From Streptomyces tubercidicus (GTDB lineage: Bacteria > Actinomycetota > Actinomycetes > Streptomycetales > Streptomycetaceae), in contig NZ_CP114205.1 in assembly GCF_027497495.1 (NCBI RefSeq), positions 1,240,001-1,304,000 on the forward strand: DNA of 64,000 nt, read 5' to 3'. The notes under the pieces were generated by a model. That model searched no databases, was not told the DNA's origin, and worked only from the letters and a program-made list of their open reading frames with translations. This document shows positions 52,592 through 61,906 of the stretch, piece after piece. The translations under genes and the position numbers were made by a program. How positions within the stretch are numbered: the first letter of the stretch is position 1; each line of letters begins with the position of its first letter.

Positions 52592-53407
52592 CTACGGCTT
52601 GCGGGCGACGCCGCCGTACTCGATCCACTCCTGGGTGAGCTGCTTGGGGCCGATGTCCGCGTCCGGCTTCCAGGTGGAGACCTCCACCAGGCCCGGCTCC
52701 AGGATCTCCAACCCGTCCAGGAATCCGGCCAGTTCATGCGCCTGACGCACCCGGCCCCACTGGCCGTGCGTGGAGACCCGCATGAATTCGGTGACGAAAT
52801 CGCGGGTCGCGGCATCCTCGCTGACCAGCTGGCACACCACCAGGAAGCTGCCGGGCGCGAGCCGGTCGGCGACCCGCTTGATCAGACCGGCCGGGTCGTC
52901 GGCGTCCGGTATGCAGTGGAGCACGGAGACGAACAGCGCGGCGACGGGCCGGTCGAAGTCGATCAGCCGCTCGACCTCGGAGCTGCCGAAGATGCCGTCG
53001 GTGTCCCGCATATCGGCCTGGATGACGGCGGTGTTGGCGTTCTCCTCCAGGAGCGCGCGGCCGTGTGCCAGCACGATGGGGTCGTTGTCGACGTACACCA
53101 CACGGGACTCCGGGTCGACCTGCTGGGCGACCTGGTGGACGTTGTCCTGGGTCGGCAGGCCGGATCCGTGGTCGATGAACTGCCGGATGCCGTGTTCCCG
53201 CGCCAGCCAGCGGACCACCCGCTGCAGAAAGCGCCGGTTGTTGATCGCCAGCACCTGTGTGCTCGGCACGACCTTGCTCAGCTCGTCGCAGGCTTCTCGG
53301 TCGACGGCGTAGTTGTCCTTGCCGCCCAGGTAGTAGTCGTACATCCGCGCCACACTCGGGATGCTGACGTCGACGGCGCTGGACTGCGGTCGTGTCTCTT
53401 GGCTCAT
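52592..53407 (-). CDS. SAM-dependent methyltransferase (DUF574 family)
   Basis: Methyltransferase-fold protein (271 aa) of the actinobacterial DUF574/Methyltransf_19 family, abundant in Streptomyces and usually next to WhiJ-type clusters. Signature N-terminus: SIPSVARMYDYYLGGKDNYA, then REACDELSKVVPS, INNRRFLQRVVRWLAREHGI, QFIDHGSGLPTQDNVHQVAQ (SAM loop), VVYVDNDPIVLAHGRALL, and ALFVSVLHCIPDADDPAGLI. The substrate is unknown for the family. Start at 53407 is chosen because it begins at the family's conserved N-terminus; the longer frame upstream is GC-rich filler. Confidence 0.92.
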   Translation of the reverse strand: MSQETRPQSSAVDVSIPSVARMYDYYLGGKDNYAVDREACDELSKVVPSTQVLAINNRRFLQRVVRWLAREHGIRQFIDHGSGLPTQDNVHQVAQQVDPESRVVYVDNDPIVLAHGRALLEENANTAVIQADMRDTDGIFGSSEVERLIDFDRPVAALFVSVLHCIPDADDPAGLIKRVADRLAPGSFLVVCQLVSEDAATRDFVTEFMRVSTHGQWGRVRQAHELAGFLDGLEILEPGLVEVSTWKPDADIGPKQLTQEWIEYGGVARKP

Positions 53408-53929
53408 TCCACACTTTTCCCGTCGCTTCGACAGCCATTGGCCAGGGGGCAGCGGCCGGCCGCCGCGTGATGATACGACTACGCCCCGCAGTCCCCAACA
53501 TACCCAGCGGATGGGGGTTGTTGCAGACGAGCGACAGTGTTGGTGGTGACCGTTTGGAAGATGACGGGGTGTCACGAGCGGGCGTTCGAGGCCACGGTAG
53601 GCAGACCGGACGGAGCCGGGGGTACGGGCCGCCACCAGCCACTCACAGGCAGCGGCCCGTTCCATGTCCGGCGACACCCGACGCCGGGCACGCCCCCCGC
53701 GCGGCCGGGGCCCGGCCCAGGAACACACCCGGGCCCTGCCGCGTCCGCCACGGCTGCCACCCGAGCAACAGCCGTTGCGGAATGGGGCGTTGCGTGAGGA
53801 CGCCTACCACCGTCTCTCCGCTTTACACCTCTCGATGGCGGACGAGGAGTCGGCCGGGGCGGGGAGGCGCCGACATCGCCACACCGTCCCCCCTGGTGGC
53901 CACCCCGGCCCGACCGGTAGAAGGGACGG
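53408..53929. other. Gene-free stretch between two methyltransferase genes
   Basis: 522 bp with no gene I would support. An 89-codon frame ends in an ATGA overlap with the next gene but has Arg/Pro-rich low-complexity content, no ribosome site and no recognisable domain. Promoters for both divergent genes must lie here; none stands out. Confidence 0.45.
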
Positions 53930-54802
53930 ATGACCATGAACAAGAGTGAACTGACGGCCCGTCCGGGAATTCCGCCCACCGCCGAGGAGATGGTCCTGGC
54001 CAACCAGGCGAACTGGGACGCCCGCACCCCGATCCATGTGGCCAGCGAGTTCTACGGACTGGACGGCTCCCGCACCGCCGAGGACTGGTTCGCGCCCTTC
54101 GAGTGGACGGACCTCGGCGAGCTGACCGGACGGGACGTCCTGCATCTGCAGTGCCATCTGGGCACCGAGACGGCAGCGTTCGCCGAACGGGGCGCGGCGC
54201 GGACGGTGGGGCTCGACTTCTCCGCGGCGGCGGTCGCGGAGGCCCGGCGGCTCGCCGGGGAGGCCGGCCGGGCCATGGAATTCATCCAGGCGGATGTGCA
54301 CCGGGCCCCGGAGGCGCTCGGGGCGCAGCGCTTCGATGTGATCTACACCGGCAAGGGCGCGCTGTGCTACCTGCCGGATCTGACCGCCTGGGCGGGGATC
54401 GTCAGCTCACTGCTCCGGCCCGGCGGAACGTTCTATCTGGTCGAGTTCCATCCGCTGCTGGACTCCCTGGGGCCGGCCGGGGGGCCGGACCAACAGGAAC
54501 TGCGGCTCCGCAACGACTACTTAGGGGGTCGCGGTCCCCTCAGGAGCGACACCCCGTGCACCTATACCGATGGTCCGCCGGTACAGGGAGCCACGACGAG
54601 TTATGAGTGGCGGCACGGCCTCGGGGAGGTCATCTCCGCCGTGGTCGGCGCGGGGCTGACCGTCGAACTGGTGCGGGAGACCGAGCTGCTGCCCTGGAAG
54701 CGGTTCGACTCGATGGTGCCGGGCGAGAACGGCTGGTGGCGTCTTCCGCCGTCGGAGCCGATCGTTCCGCTGCTGTACGCGCTGCGGGCCGTGAAGAACT
54801 GA
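53930..54802 (+). CDS. Class I SAM-dependent methyltransferase with a TTA codon
   Basis: Methyltransferase of 290 aa. SAM-binding blocks: VLHLQCHLGTETAAFAERGA (motif I variant), VGLDFSAAAVAEARRLA (motif II), FIQADVHRAPEAL, DVIYTGKGALCYLPDL (motif IV), LLRPGGTFYLVEFHP (motif V). The C-terminal half is typical of small-molecule methyltransferases. Codon 198 (54521-54523) is TTA, rare in Streptomyces and read by the bldA tRNA, so full expression may depend on development. ATG 53930 is used; ATG 53936 is equally possible with AAGGGACGG upstream. Substrate unknown. Confidence 0.85.
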   Translation: MTMNKSELTARPGIPPTAEEMVLANQANWDARTPIHVASEFYGLDGSRTAEDWFAPFEWTDLGELTGRDVLHLQCHLGTETAAFAERGAARTVGLDFSAAAVAEARRLAGEAGRAMEFIQADVHRAPEALGAQRFDVIYTGKGALCYLPDLTAWAGIVSSLLRPGGTFYLVEFHPLLDSLGPAGGPDQQELRLRNDYLGGRGPLRSDTPCTYTDGPPVQGATTSYEWRHGLGEVISAVVGAGLTVELVRETELLPWKRFDSMVPGENGWWRLPPSEPIVPLLYALRAVKN

Positions 54803-54891
54803 GCCGTTGGCGGGCGCCCCGCCCGGTCCCGGTCCCGTTGGGCGCCATGGGCATCCGGGACCGCCGGGCGGTCGGCGGGCGGCAGGCGGCG

Positions 54892-56229
54892 TCAGCTCGT
54901 CGGCCCGTGGAGGCGGCGGTGGGTCAGCGCCCACCAGACCTCGGCCAGATCGGCGGGGTCGCGGAGGTTGGTACCGGTGATCTCCTCGAAGCGCCGGAGG
55001 CGGTTGCGCAGGGTGTTGGGGTGGACGTAGAGGGTCCGGGCGGCGGCCTCCAGGCGCAGTCCCTGTCGTAGATAGGCGGCCGCGGCCTCCGCCAACTGGG
55101 CGCCGTCCTCGCCCCGTTCGTCCAGCGGGGCCAGCCGGAGCCGTGCCAGCTGTTCGCCGACGGCCGGCAGCGCCACGACCGCGGCCCGCAGCCCCAGCTC
55201 CTCGCGGGTGAACGCCCCGACCAGCCCGAATCCGGCGGCGGCCCGCAGGGCCTGGGTGGCCCGGGTGAATTCGGTGGCGACCCCGGCGGCGGGCACCGGG
55301 GCACCCAGGCCCAGGATCAGGCTGCGGCAGAGCCCGGCCGGGCGCCCGACCAGCAGTCCCGCCACATCCCCGTCCACGGCCGTGACCAGGGGGCGCCCCG
55401 CCTCGTCCAGGGCGACCCAGGGACGCAGCAGATCGACGATCCGGCGGAAAGCACGGTCACCGGGGCCGGGATGGCCCGCGGCGGCGGGGGCGCCGCCCGG
55501 ATCGCCGAGTGGGGCCTCGTAGTCGGGCAGCCGCGCGCGGAAGGGGAGACGGAGGGCGCTGTGCCCATACGCTCCGTCCAGGGCCTCCGCGTCGTCGGCA
55601 TGGCCCTCGGGCCGGTGCCCGTCGGCGGGGCCGTCGCCGGCGCTCCCGGCGCCCCCCGCACCGAGGCCGCCGAGGGACATGTCCCACCGTGCCTCGCCGA
55701 GCAGCAGGGCGCGGACCATGGCCGCATGCCGGCGGTCCGCCGCCGGGTCGCCGCCCCGGAGGCCGACCCGGCACTCGCGGACGATCCGCAGGGTGTTGGC
55801 GTCGACCCAGGTCCGCAGCGTCTCCGCGACCGGCAGCAGATCCTCGGCGGTTCCACCCCGGGCGGTCATCTCCTCGCCGAACCGCCGCCAGACGATATCC
55901 GTGCCGATCCGGTAGGCCGAGATGATGTCCTCGACCGGCAGCGCCTGGGCCAGGTCCGTCACCTCGTCGAGATGGGTCTCCGGGATGCCGTACGCCGGGC
56001 CGTCGACGCGGCCGGCTCCCCGTGCGCTGCGCCGTTCCTCGGCCCAGCGCTCCACCAGCGAGAGGCCGTTGCGCAGGGACGCCAGCACCCTGGGCCGGAG
56101 GCGGTCCGCCGACACCGCCGCGTAGGAGGGGAGTTGAGCCCGCAAACCGTCGATGACCTCATCGGTCAGCGCGTCGATGCCGTCGTGCAGCGCGGCGGCT
56201 GACTCCGGCACCGTTGTGGAAGTCTCCAC
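54892..56229 (-). CDS. PucR/CdaR family transcriptional regulator
   Basis: Regulator of 445 aa. The C-terminal PucR-type helix-turn-helix is LRLEAAARTLYVHPNTLRNR followed by LRRFEEITGTNLRDPADLAEVWWAL. The central part carries a GGDEF-like/CdaR degenerate domain (LLVGRPAGLCRSLILGLGAP, FTRATQALRAAAGFGLVGAF). The N-terminal 170 residues are helical (RsbRD-like). GTG at 56229 is preferred (GGGAGGGG upstream) over ATG at 56286. It is divergent from a secreted-protein gene; regulated genes unknown. A Gly/Ala/Asp-rich linker sits near residues 190-225. Confidence 0.88.
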   Translation of the reverse strand: METSTTVPESAAALHDGIDALTDEVIDGLRAQLPSYAAVSADRLRPRVLASLRNGLSLVERWAEERRSARGAGRVDGPAYGIPETHLDEVTDLAQALPVEDIISAYRIGTDIVWRRFGEEMTARGGTAEDLLPVAETLRTWVDANTLRIVRECRVGLRGGDPAADRRHAAMVRALLLGEARWDMSLGGLGAGGAGSAGDGPADGHRPEGHADDAEALDGAYGHSALRLPFRARLPDYEAPLGDPGGAPAAAGHPGPGDRAFRRIVDLLRPWVALDEAGRPLVTAVDGDVAGLLVGRPAGLCRSLILGLGAPVPAAGVATEFTRATQALRAAAGFGLVGAFTREELGLRAAVVALPAVGEQLARLRLAPLDERGEDGAQLAEAAAAYLRQGLRLEAAARTLYVHPNTLRNRLRRFEEITGTNLRDPADLAEVWWALTHRRLHGPTS

Positions 56230-56422
56230 CCGTCCCCTCCCGACTCGGTGTCTTTCCCCATGGCGAATTCGATCATTCGTCGCCATGCTACGAGGAAGCC
56301 GCCCGAACCCCTACAGATGTTCGATCTTGGACGACTTTCCCCAGTAGTCCGGACTCTTACCGGAGTTCGGTGCGCGGCCCCGCTGTTCCACCCCCCATCA
56401 CCCCGCACCACCAAGGAATCCC

Positions 56423-57964
56423 ATGGCTGTTTCCTGGCGTCGCATCGCGGTGCCCGCCGCCGCGGTCGGCGTACTCGTCCCCGCCGCCCTCGGCACCCAC
56501 GCGCTGCTCTCGGGCCCCGACGAGCCGCGCACGTCCTCGGCCGGCATACCGGCCAGTGGGCCGACCGCCCCCGGTGCCGTGCCGGACGATGCCCGTGCCT
56601 CCGGTCCGGAGGGCGGTGCCGCGGTCGCCAGGCCGTCCGACGCGCCGACCCGTTCCGGCAATTCGGTCTCCGTGCAGCTCTCGTCGTACGACGCGCAGCG
56701 CAAGCAGGCGGAGCTCAAGCCGTCCGCGGGCAAGACCGTGAAGACCGGTGATGTGATCGCCGCCGCGCCGAACCGGCACGCCCCCTCGGGTGCGCTGTTC
56801 AAGGTCGGCAAGGTCACCGGCACCCGCGACGGCAAGGTCCGGGTGACCACCGCCCCCGCCACGCTCTCGGAGCTGCTCGGCGATCAGAAGGTGGACCAGC
56901 GCACGGCGTTGCGGCCCGGCGAGGTCTCGGTCAAGCCGCTCTCCTCGGGCGTCACCGTGAAGAAGGAGGCCGCCGGCTCCGGTTCGGACAGCGGCGGCAC
57001 GGCCACTCCGTCCGGTGAGCCGGGTACCCCGTCCGGCAGCTCGTCCGGCAGCCCCGACGCCACCGCTTCCCCGAGCCCCTCGGCGTCCGAATCCTCGGCG
57101 TCCGCCTCTCCGGGGAACCGCAGTCAGCTGGCCCCCTCCGCCACCCGCCCCGCGCCGTCCTCTTCCGGTGACACGCTGCCGCCCGAGGCGCGGAAGGCGC
57201 TCACCACCCTGCGGCTGGGCCTCAATGTGCCGCTGCCCAAGGGCGTGCAGGCGACCGCCAAGTCGCCCGCGCGGCTGTCCGGCGAGGTGTCGTTCCGGCC
57301 CGAGCTGATCTTCCAGTACGAGAAGCGCGGCGGGCTGAACCTGCTGCCGCAGCGGGCGGCCATCGGCCTCGGCGGCTCCTACGCCTATGGCTGGCAGGTG
57401 CACGGCAAGGTCCAGGGCACCGCGGACACCGGAGTGCGCTCGGTGCCGATCGCGGCGGTCACCGGACGGCATGTCTTCTGGGTGGGCCCGGTCCCCGTCG
57501 TGGTCAGCACCGAGGTCACCTTCACCTACCGCTTCACCGCGGACGGCCGCATCGTGCTCGACGCCGACCAGCGCACCTCCGGTGCGTTCGCCGTCGGCGC
57601 GAAGTACGAGCGCAGCCAGGGGTGGCAGCCGCTGCACGAGGCGCGGCAGCAGACGAAGGGCAGCACGCCGCGGGTCGAGGGCGCGGCCTCCGCGACCGCC
57701 CGTATCGGGGCGCATGCCCAGGTGTTCCTCTACGACACGGCGGGGGTCGGCGGCGATCTCTCCGTCCACCTGACCGGACGGGCCGCGGGCGCGACCGATG
57801 GCGGCGCCCCGGCGTGGGCGCTCAGCGCGGGCTATGACCTGAAGACCGAGCTGATGCTGCAACTGAAGATCTTCGGCATCCAGATCGCCGATCTGCGGAC
57901 CACGCCGTTCGCCCTGCACGACGAGCGGAAGCTCTTCGGCCGGGGGAAGCTGCCCCCCGCCTGA
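56423..57964 (+). CDS. Secreted protein with disordered linker and C-terminal beta domain, unknown
   Basis: Exported protein of 513 aa without a family I can name. Signal sequence: RRIAVPAAAVGVLVPAALGT, cleaved or kept as anchor. Residues 75-170 form a globular segment with a VTTAPATLSELLGDQKVDQR core. Residues about 185-255 are a Ser/Pro/Gly/Ala linker (repeated TPSGEPGTPSG, SPSPSASESSASAS). The C-terminal 250 residues are a beta-rich domain (LSGEVSFRPELIFQYEKRGG, VPVVVSTEVTFTYRFTADGR, LMLQLKIFGIQIADLRTTPF) with no enzyme motif seen. AAGGA precedes the ATG. Probably a cell-surface structural or adhesion protein; this is inference. Confidence 0.75.
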   Translation: MAVSWRRIAVPAAAVGVLVPAALGTHALLSGPDEPRTSSAGIPASGPTAPGAVPDDARASGPEGGAAVARPSDAPTRSGNSVSVQLSSYDAQRKQAELKPSAGKTVKTGDVIAAAPNRHAPSGALFKVGKVTGTRDGKVRVTTAPATLSELLGDQKVDQRTALRPGEVSVKPLSSGVTVKKEAAGSGSDSGGTATPSGEPGTPSGSSSGSPDATASPSPSASESSASASPGNRSQLAPSATRPAPSSSGDTLPPEARKALTTLRLGLNVPLPKGVQATAKSPARLSGEVSFRPELIFQYEKRGGLNLLPQRAAIGLGGSYAYGWQVHGKVQGTADTGVRSVPIAAVTGRHVFWVGPVPVVVSTEVTFTYRFTADGRIVLDADQRTSGAFAVGAKYERSQGWQPLHEARQQTKGSTPRVEGAASATARIGAHAQVFLYDTAGVGGDLSVHLTGRAAGATDGGAPAWALSAGYDLKTELMLQLKIFGIQIADLRTTPFALHDERKLFGRGKLPPA

Positions 57965-57984
57965 TCCCTCCTCCCACCGACGCC

Positions 57985-58019
57985 GGCACCCCCGGGGGCA
58001 ACCTGTCCCCGGGGGTGCC
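57985..58019. terminator. Bidirectional hairpin
   Basis: GGCACCCCCGGGG / CCCCGGGGGTGCC, a perfect 13-bp stem with a 9-nt loop, between the convergent secreted-protein gene and the DUF6314 gene. Confidence 0.85.
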
Positions 58020-58082
58020 GTGCGTGGTGTCCGTACGGTGGCCGGCGCGGCGTGCGCCCGTACCGGCCCGGCCCCGCCGTGG

Positions 58083-58595
58083 TCACCCCAGCCGCCGGTA
58101 CTCCGAGCGCAGCAACTGATCCTTGGCCGGACCGCCGACCCGCCACTCCAGATGCCAGAGGTCCGGCCCGGCGGCGGTGAAGGTCCCCTCGTACCGGTCA
58201 GCGGCACAGGGGTGGACGGCGGTCCACCGGCCGGTCCTGAGGTCGAGGTCGTGGAAGGGCCGCCCGTCGGCGAAGTCGATCCCGGCGGTGCCGTCCGGGC
58301 GGGGCCGCAGACGCAGCGTCCGGCTCGCCGGCTGCACCCTTCCGCCCCAGGTCAGCTGCCCCTCCTCGATGTGCAGCAGCGCCTCGCCCGCCGGGTCGGG
58401 CCGGAACTCGGCGGTGCCGCGGAAGCTGCCCTCGGCACCGGTCCGCAGGTCGTGGACGGTGCGCTCGATGCGCCAGCGGCCGGAGAGATAGGCCGCGGCA
58501 TCGGGGACGGGGTACGGCCGCACGGCCGCCCCTTCCGCGACGGGGTACGTCCCCGCGGCCGGCTCGTCCCGCTCCCGCTCCAGCTCACTGCCCAT
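58083..58595 (-). CDS. DUF6314 family protein
   Basis: Small lipocalin-like beta-barrel protein (170 aa). The conserved core is AAYLSGRWRIERTVHDLRTG followed by GSFRGTAEFRPDP, LLHIEEGQLTWGG, RTLRLRPRPDGTAGIDFADG, PFHDLDLRTGRW and a C-terminal LWHLEWRVGGPAKDQLLRSE, which I recognise as the DUF6314 pattern. The N-terminal 35 residues are variable. Start is uncertain: ATG 58595 abuts a GGAGGG, GTG 58628 is an alternative. Function unknown. Confidence 0.8.
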   Translation of the reverse strand: MGSELERERDEPAAGTYPVAEGAAVRPYPVPDAAAYLSGRWRIERTVHDLRTGAEGSFRGTAEFRPDPAGEALLHIEEGQLTWGGRVQPASRTLRLRPRPDGTAGIDFADGRPFHDLDLRTGRWTAVHPCAADRYEGTFTAAGPDLWHLEWRVGGPAKDQLLRSEYRRLG

Positions 58596-58701
58596 CCCTC
58601 CATTCTCGCGTCCGCCCGTACAGCTCACTCCGTCGGCCCCGCCCGCTGCCGCTCCCCTCTCCCCCGGCCCCTCGTGCCGTGCGGAGCCGCAGCGGCCGTC
58701 C

Positions 58702-58725
58702 TACTCTCGGTTCAGTGATCGTCAC
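58702..58725 (+). promoter_or_regulatory. Promoter and operator candidate of the choline/betaine unit
   Basis: TACTCT (58702-58707) resembles a -10 box; GTGATCGTCAC (58715-58725) is an inverted repeat of 4-bp arms around TCG, just downstream, 105 bp before the aldehyde dehydrogenase start. Confidence 0.3.
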
Positions 58726-58829
58726 CGAGGTCCGCACGGCGGGCCGACCGGCGGCCTGACACCGCCGGCCGGGGCGGCGGCGCCCTGCCGCGGCCGCCCC
58801 GTACGAGCCCGGAGACCGGAGGCACCACC

Positions 58830-60299
58830 ATGCCGGAGCTGTTCATCGGCGGTCAGTGGACCGCAGCGGCCGACGGGCAGGTGCGTGAGATCCGCTGCCC
58901 CGCCGACGGCACGCTGGTCGCGACCGTCGACGAGGGCGGGCCGAAGGACGCGGCGGCGGCGATCTCCGCCGCCCGCACGGCCTTCGACGACGGGTCCTGG
59001 CCCCGCACACCGGCGGCCGAGCGCGGCCGGCTGGTGCTGCGCGTCGCCGAGCTGCTGGAGCGCGACCGGGATGTGCTGGCCAAGGAGGAGTCGCTGGACA
59101 CCGGCAAACGGCTGGTCGAGAGCGGCTACGACATGGACGACATCGCCAACTGCTTCCGCTACTTCGGCAACCTCGGCGCGGCCGGGGGCACCGACCGGGT
59201 GGTGGACGCCGGTGCCGGGGAGGTCGCCAGCGCGGTGCGTCACGAGCCGGTCGGGGTCTGCGCCCTGATCACCCCGTGGAACTACCCGCTGCTGCAGACC
59301 GCCTGGAAGGTCGCCCCCTGTCTGGTCACCGGCAACACCTTCGTCCTGAAGCCCAGCGAGCTGACCCCGCACACCGCCGTGCACCTCATGCGGCTGCTGG
59401 CCGAGGCCGGGCTGCCCGACGGGGCCGCGAATCTGGTGCTGGGCACCGGCCCGGTGGTGGGGGCGGTGCTGACCGAGGACCCGCGGGTGGACATGGTGTC
59501 GTTCACCGGCGGGCTGGTCACCGGCCGGCGCATCATGGCCGCGGCGGCCCCCACGGTGAAGAAGATCGCGCTGGAGCTGGGCGGCAAGAACCCCAACATC
59601 GTCTTCGCGGACGCCGATTTCGACACCGCCGTCGACTACGCCCTGATGGCCGTCTTCCTGCACTCCGGGCAGGTCTGCTCGGCGGGCGCCCGGCTGCTCG
59701 TCCAGGAGGAGCTGCATGATGCCTTCGTCGACGAACTGGTCTCCCGCGCCCAGCGGATCCGGCTCGGCGGGCCGTTCGACGAGCATGCCCGCACCGGCCC
59801 GCTGATCTCGGCCGCGCACCGGGCGAAGGTCGAGGCGTATGTGGCGGCCGGGCTCGAAGAGGGCGCGGTACTCCTCTGCGGCGGCTCCCCACCCGACGAT
59901 CCCTCGCTGGCGAACGGCTTCTACTATCTGCCGACCGTGCTGGACGAGTGCACCCCGGACATGTCCGTCGTCCGCGACGAGAGCTTCGGCCCGGTGCTGA
60001 CCGTCGAGCGGTTCCGCGACGAGGACGAGGCGGTCTCGCTCGCCAACGACACGGTGTACGGGCTGGCCGGGGCGGTGTGGACGCAGAGCAGCGAGCGGGC
60101 CCACCGGGTCGCCGCCCGGCTGCGCGCGGGAACGGTGTGGATCAATGACTTCCATCCCTATGTGCCGCAGGCCGAGTGGGGCGGGATGAAGCAGTCCGGC
60201 GTCGGCCGTGAGCTGGGGCCCGCGGGGCTGGCCGAGTACCAGGAGGCCAAGCATGTCTGGCGCAACACCGCGCCACGGCCACAGCGGTGGTTCGAGTGA
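58830..60299 (+). CDS. Aldehyde dehydrogenase, betaine-aldehyde dehydrogenase type
   Basis: NAD(P)-dependent aldehyde dehydrogenase (489 aa). Active site: base Glu in ALELGGKNPNIVF (about residue 249), nucleophile Cys in SGQVCSAGARLLV (about residue 286), cofactor loop FTGGLVTGRRIM, oxyanion Asn in ITPWNYPLLQTAWKVAP, and ESFGPVLTVERF. Followed by a choline-dehydrogenase-like oxidoreductase, it most likely oxidises betaine aldehyde to glycine betaine, the osmoprotectant. The permease gene starts inside its stop codon (GTGA). The ATG lies 13 nt after CCGGAGG. Confidence 0.9.
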   Translation: MPELFIGGQWTAAADGQVREIRCPADGTLVATVDEGGPKDAAAAISAARTAFDDGSWPRTPAAERGRLVLRVAELLERDRDVLAKEESLDTGKRLVESGYDMDDIANCFRYFGNLGAAGGTDRVVDAGAGEVASAVRHEPVGVCALITPWNYPLLQTAWKVAPCLVTGNTFVLKPSELTPHTAVHLMRLLAEAGLPDGAANLVLGTGPVVGAVLTEDPRVDMVSFTGGLVTGRRIMAAAAPTVKKIALELGGKNPNIVFADADFDTAVDYALMAVFLHSGQVCSAGARLLVQEELHDAFVDELVSRAQRIRLGGPFDEHARTGPLISAAHRAKVEAYVAAGLEEGAVLLCGGSPPDDPSLANGFYYLPTVLDECTPDMSVVRDESFGPVLTVERFRDEDEAVSLANDTVYGLAGAVWTQSSERAHRVAARLRAGTVWINDFHPYVPQAEWGGMKQSGVGRELGPAGLAEYQEAKHVWRNTAPRPQRWFE

Positions 60300-61891
60300 C
60301 CGGACCCGAGACGCCCCGCCCCGGACCCGAGACGCCCCGCCCCGGCACCCGGGCGGACGGTTCGCATGACGACGACTCGCTGGCCGAGCTCGGCTACAAG
60401 CCGGAACTCAAGCGCACCCTGGGCAACTTCCACACCTTCGCCGCCGGTATCAGCTATATCTCCATCCTCACCGGCACCTTCCAGCTGTTCTACTTCGGTA
60501 TCGCGCATGGCGGCCCGGCGTACTGGTGGTCCTGGCCGATGGTCTTCTTCGGGCAGCTGATGGTGGCACTGTGCTTCTGTGAGCTGGCCGCCCGTTACCC
60601 GGTGGCCGGATCGGTCTACAACTGGGCCAAGAAGCTCGGCGGGCCGCACATCGGCTGGCTCGGCGGCTGGATGATGCTGACCGCGACCATGGTCTCGCTG
60701 TCCGCGGTGGCGCTGGCCTACCAGGTGACGCTGCCGCAGATCTCCTCGTGGTTCCAGTTCATCGGCGACGGCACCGGCAAGTCCGCGGCGGAGAACGCCG
60801 TCCTGCTGGGCACCGTGCTGATCGCCTTCACCACCCTGGTCAACGCCTTCGGCGTCAAGCTCATGGCCCGGATCAACTCCGCGGGCGTGGCGATCGAGCT
60901 GATCGCCGCCATCGTGCTGATCCTGCTGCTCGCCGCGCATGTCACCCGCGGCCCGGACGTCGTGACCGACACCTTCGGTCTGGGCAAGGGCGAGAACCTC
61001 GGCTACTTCGGGGCGTTCCTGACCGCGTCGCTGGCCTCGGCCTACGTCATGTACGGCTTCGACACCGCCTCCTCGCTCGGTGAGGAGTCCAAGGACCCCG
61101 GTCGCAACGCCCCCCGCGCGATCCTCCGGGCGCTGGTCGCGTCCTTCCTCATCGGCGGTCTGATCCTGCTGTTCGCCCTGATGTCCGTGCCGAACCTGCA
61201 GGCCGAACAGCTGAAGGTGGACGGGCTGCAGTACGTGGTGCTCTCCACACTCGGCTCCACCGTCGGCCAGATCGTCCTCTGGTGTGTGGTCATCGCGATC
61301 ACCGTGTGCGAACTCGCCGTGCACACCGCCGGTATCCGCCTGGCCTTCGCGATGGCCCGGGACAACAACCTCCCGGCCGCGTCCCTGCTCGCCAAGGTCA
61401 GCCCGCGCTTCCAGACTCCGGTGCTGCCGGCCGTCATCATCGGTCTGGTGGCGGTCGGCATCCTCGTCATCAACGTCAACCAGCCGCAGATCTTCTCGGT
61501 GATCACCAGCATCGCGATCATCATGATCTATCTGGCGTATCTGTCGGTCACCCTGCCGATGCTGGTCCAGCGGCTGCGGGGCAACTGGACCCCGGCCAAG
61601 GGCAAGTTCTCCCTCGGCAAGTTCGGCATTCCGGTCAACGCCCTGGCGGTGCTCTGGGGCTTCGCTATGTCCCTCAATCTCGCCTGGCCGCGCGCCGCGG
61701 TCTACAACGCGACCGGCCCGCAGCACTGGTATCTGCGCTGGGGCGCCTTCTTGTTCATCGGCGTCGTGGCGCTCGGCGGCTTCGCCTACTACTGGTTCGT
61801 CCAGCGCAAGCGCACCGGCGTCCTCGCCATGCACGCCGCCGTCCAGCCGGGCGGCGGCACCCCGGGCGGCGCCGGCCACCCCACCCCCTGA
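60296..61891 (+). CDS. APC family permease (choline/amine type)
   Basis: Membrane transporter of 531 aa with about 12 spans. Start region: GTG at 60296 overlaps the dehydrogenase stop; GTG at 60287 is possible. The family N-terminus LAELGYKPELKRTLGNFHTF AGI-type block is followed by RYPVAGSVYNWAKKLGGPHI, FGVKLMARINSAGVAIELIA and the FDTASSLGEESKDPGRNAPR loop, as in Actinobacterial amino-acid/polyamine permeases of the bet loci. Position between the two betaine-synthesis enzymes points to choline uptake rather than amino acids; BCCT or ABC carriers do this in most bacteria. The N-terminal tail contains a perfect 21-bp tandem duplication. Confidence 0.9.
   Translation: MTGPETPRPGPETPRPGTRADGSHDDDSLAELGYKPELKRTLGNFHTFAAGISYISILTGTFQLFYFGIAHGGPAYWWSWPMVFFGQLMVALCFCELAARYPVAGSVYNWAKKLGGPHIGWLGGWMMLTATMVSLSAVALAYQVTLPQISSWFQFIGDGTGKSAAENAVLLGTVLIAFTTLVNAFGVKLMARINSAGVAIELIAAIVLILLLAAHVTRGPDVVTDTFGLGKGENLGYFGAFLTASLASAYVMYGFDTASSLGEESKDPGRNAPRAILRALVASFLIGGLILLFALMSVPNLQAEQLKVDGLQYVVLSTLGSTVGQIVLWCVVIAITVCELAVHTAGIRLAFAMARDNNLPAASLLAKVSPRFQTPVLPAVIIGLVAVGILVINVNQPQIFSVITSIAIIMIYLAYLSVTLPMLVQRLRGNWTPAKGKFSLGKFGIPVNALAVLWGFAMSLNLAWPRAAVYNATGPQHWYLRWGAFLFIGVVALGGFAYYWFVQRKRTGVLAMHAAVQPGGGTPGGAGHPTP
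60301..60342 (+). repeat. Perfect 21-bp tandem duplication inside permease gene
   Basis: Two identical copies (60301-60321, 60322-60342) starting CGGACCCGAGACGCC encode a repeated Gly-Pro-Glu-Thr-Pro-Arg-Pro peptide in the disordered N-terminal tail. Confidence 0.9.
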
Positions 61892-61906
61892 TCTGGAGAC
61901 CGCACG

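Noticed and set aside
53664..53933. 89-aa frame overlapping the methyltransferase start (ATGA)
   Set aside because: Arg/Pro-rich, no ribosome site, no domain; the overlap is probably chance.
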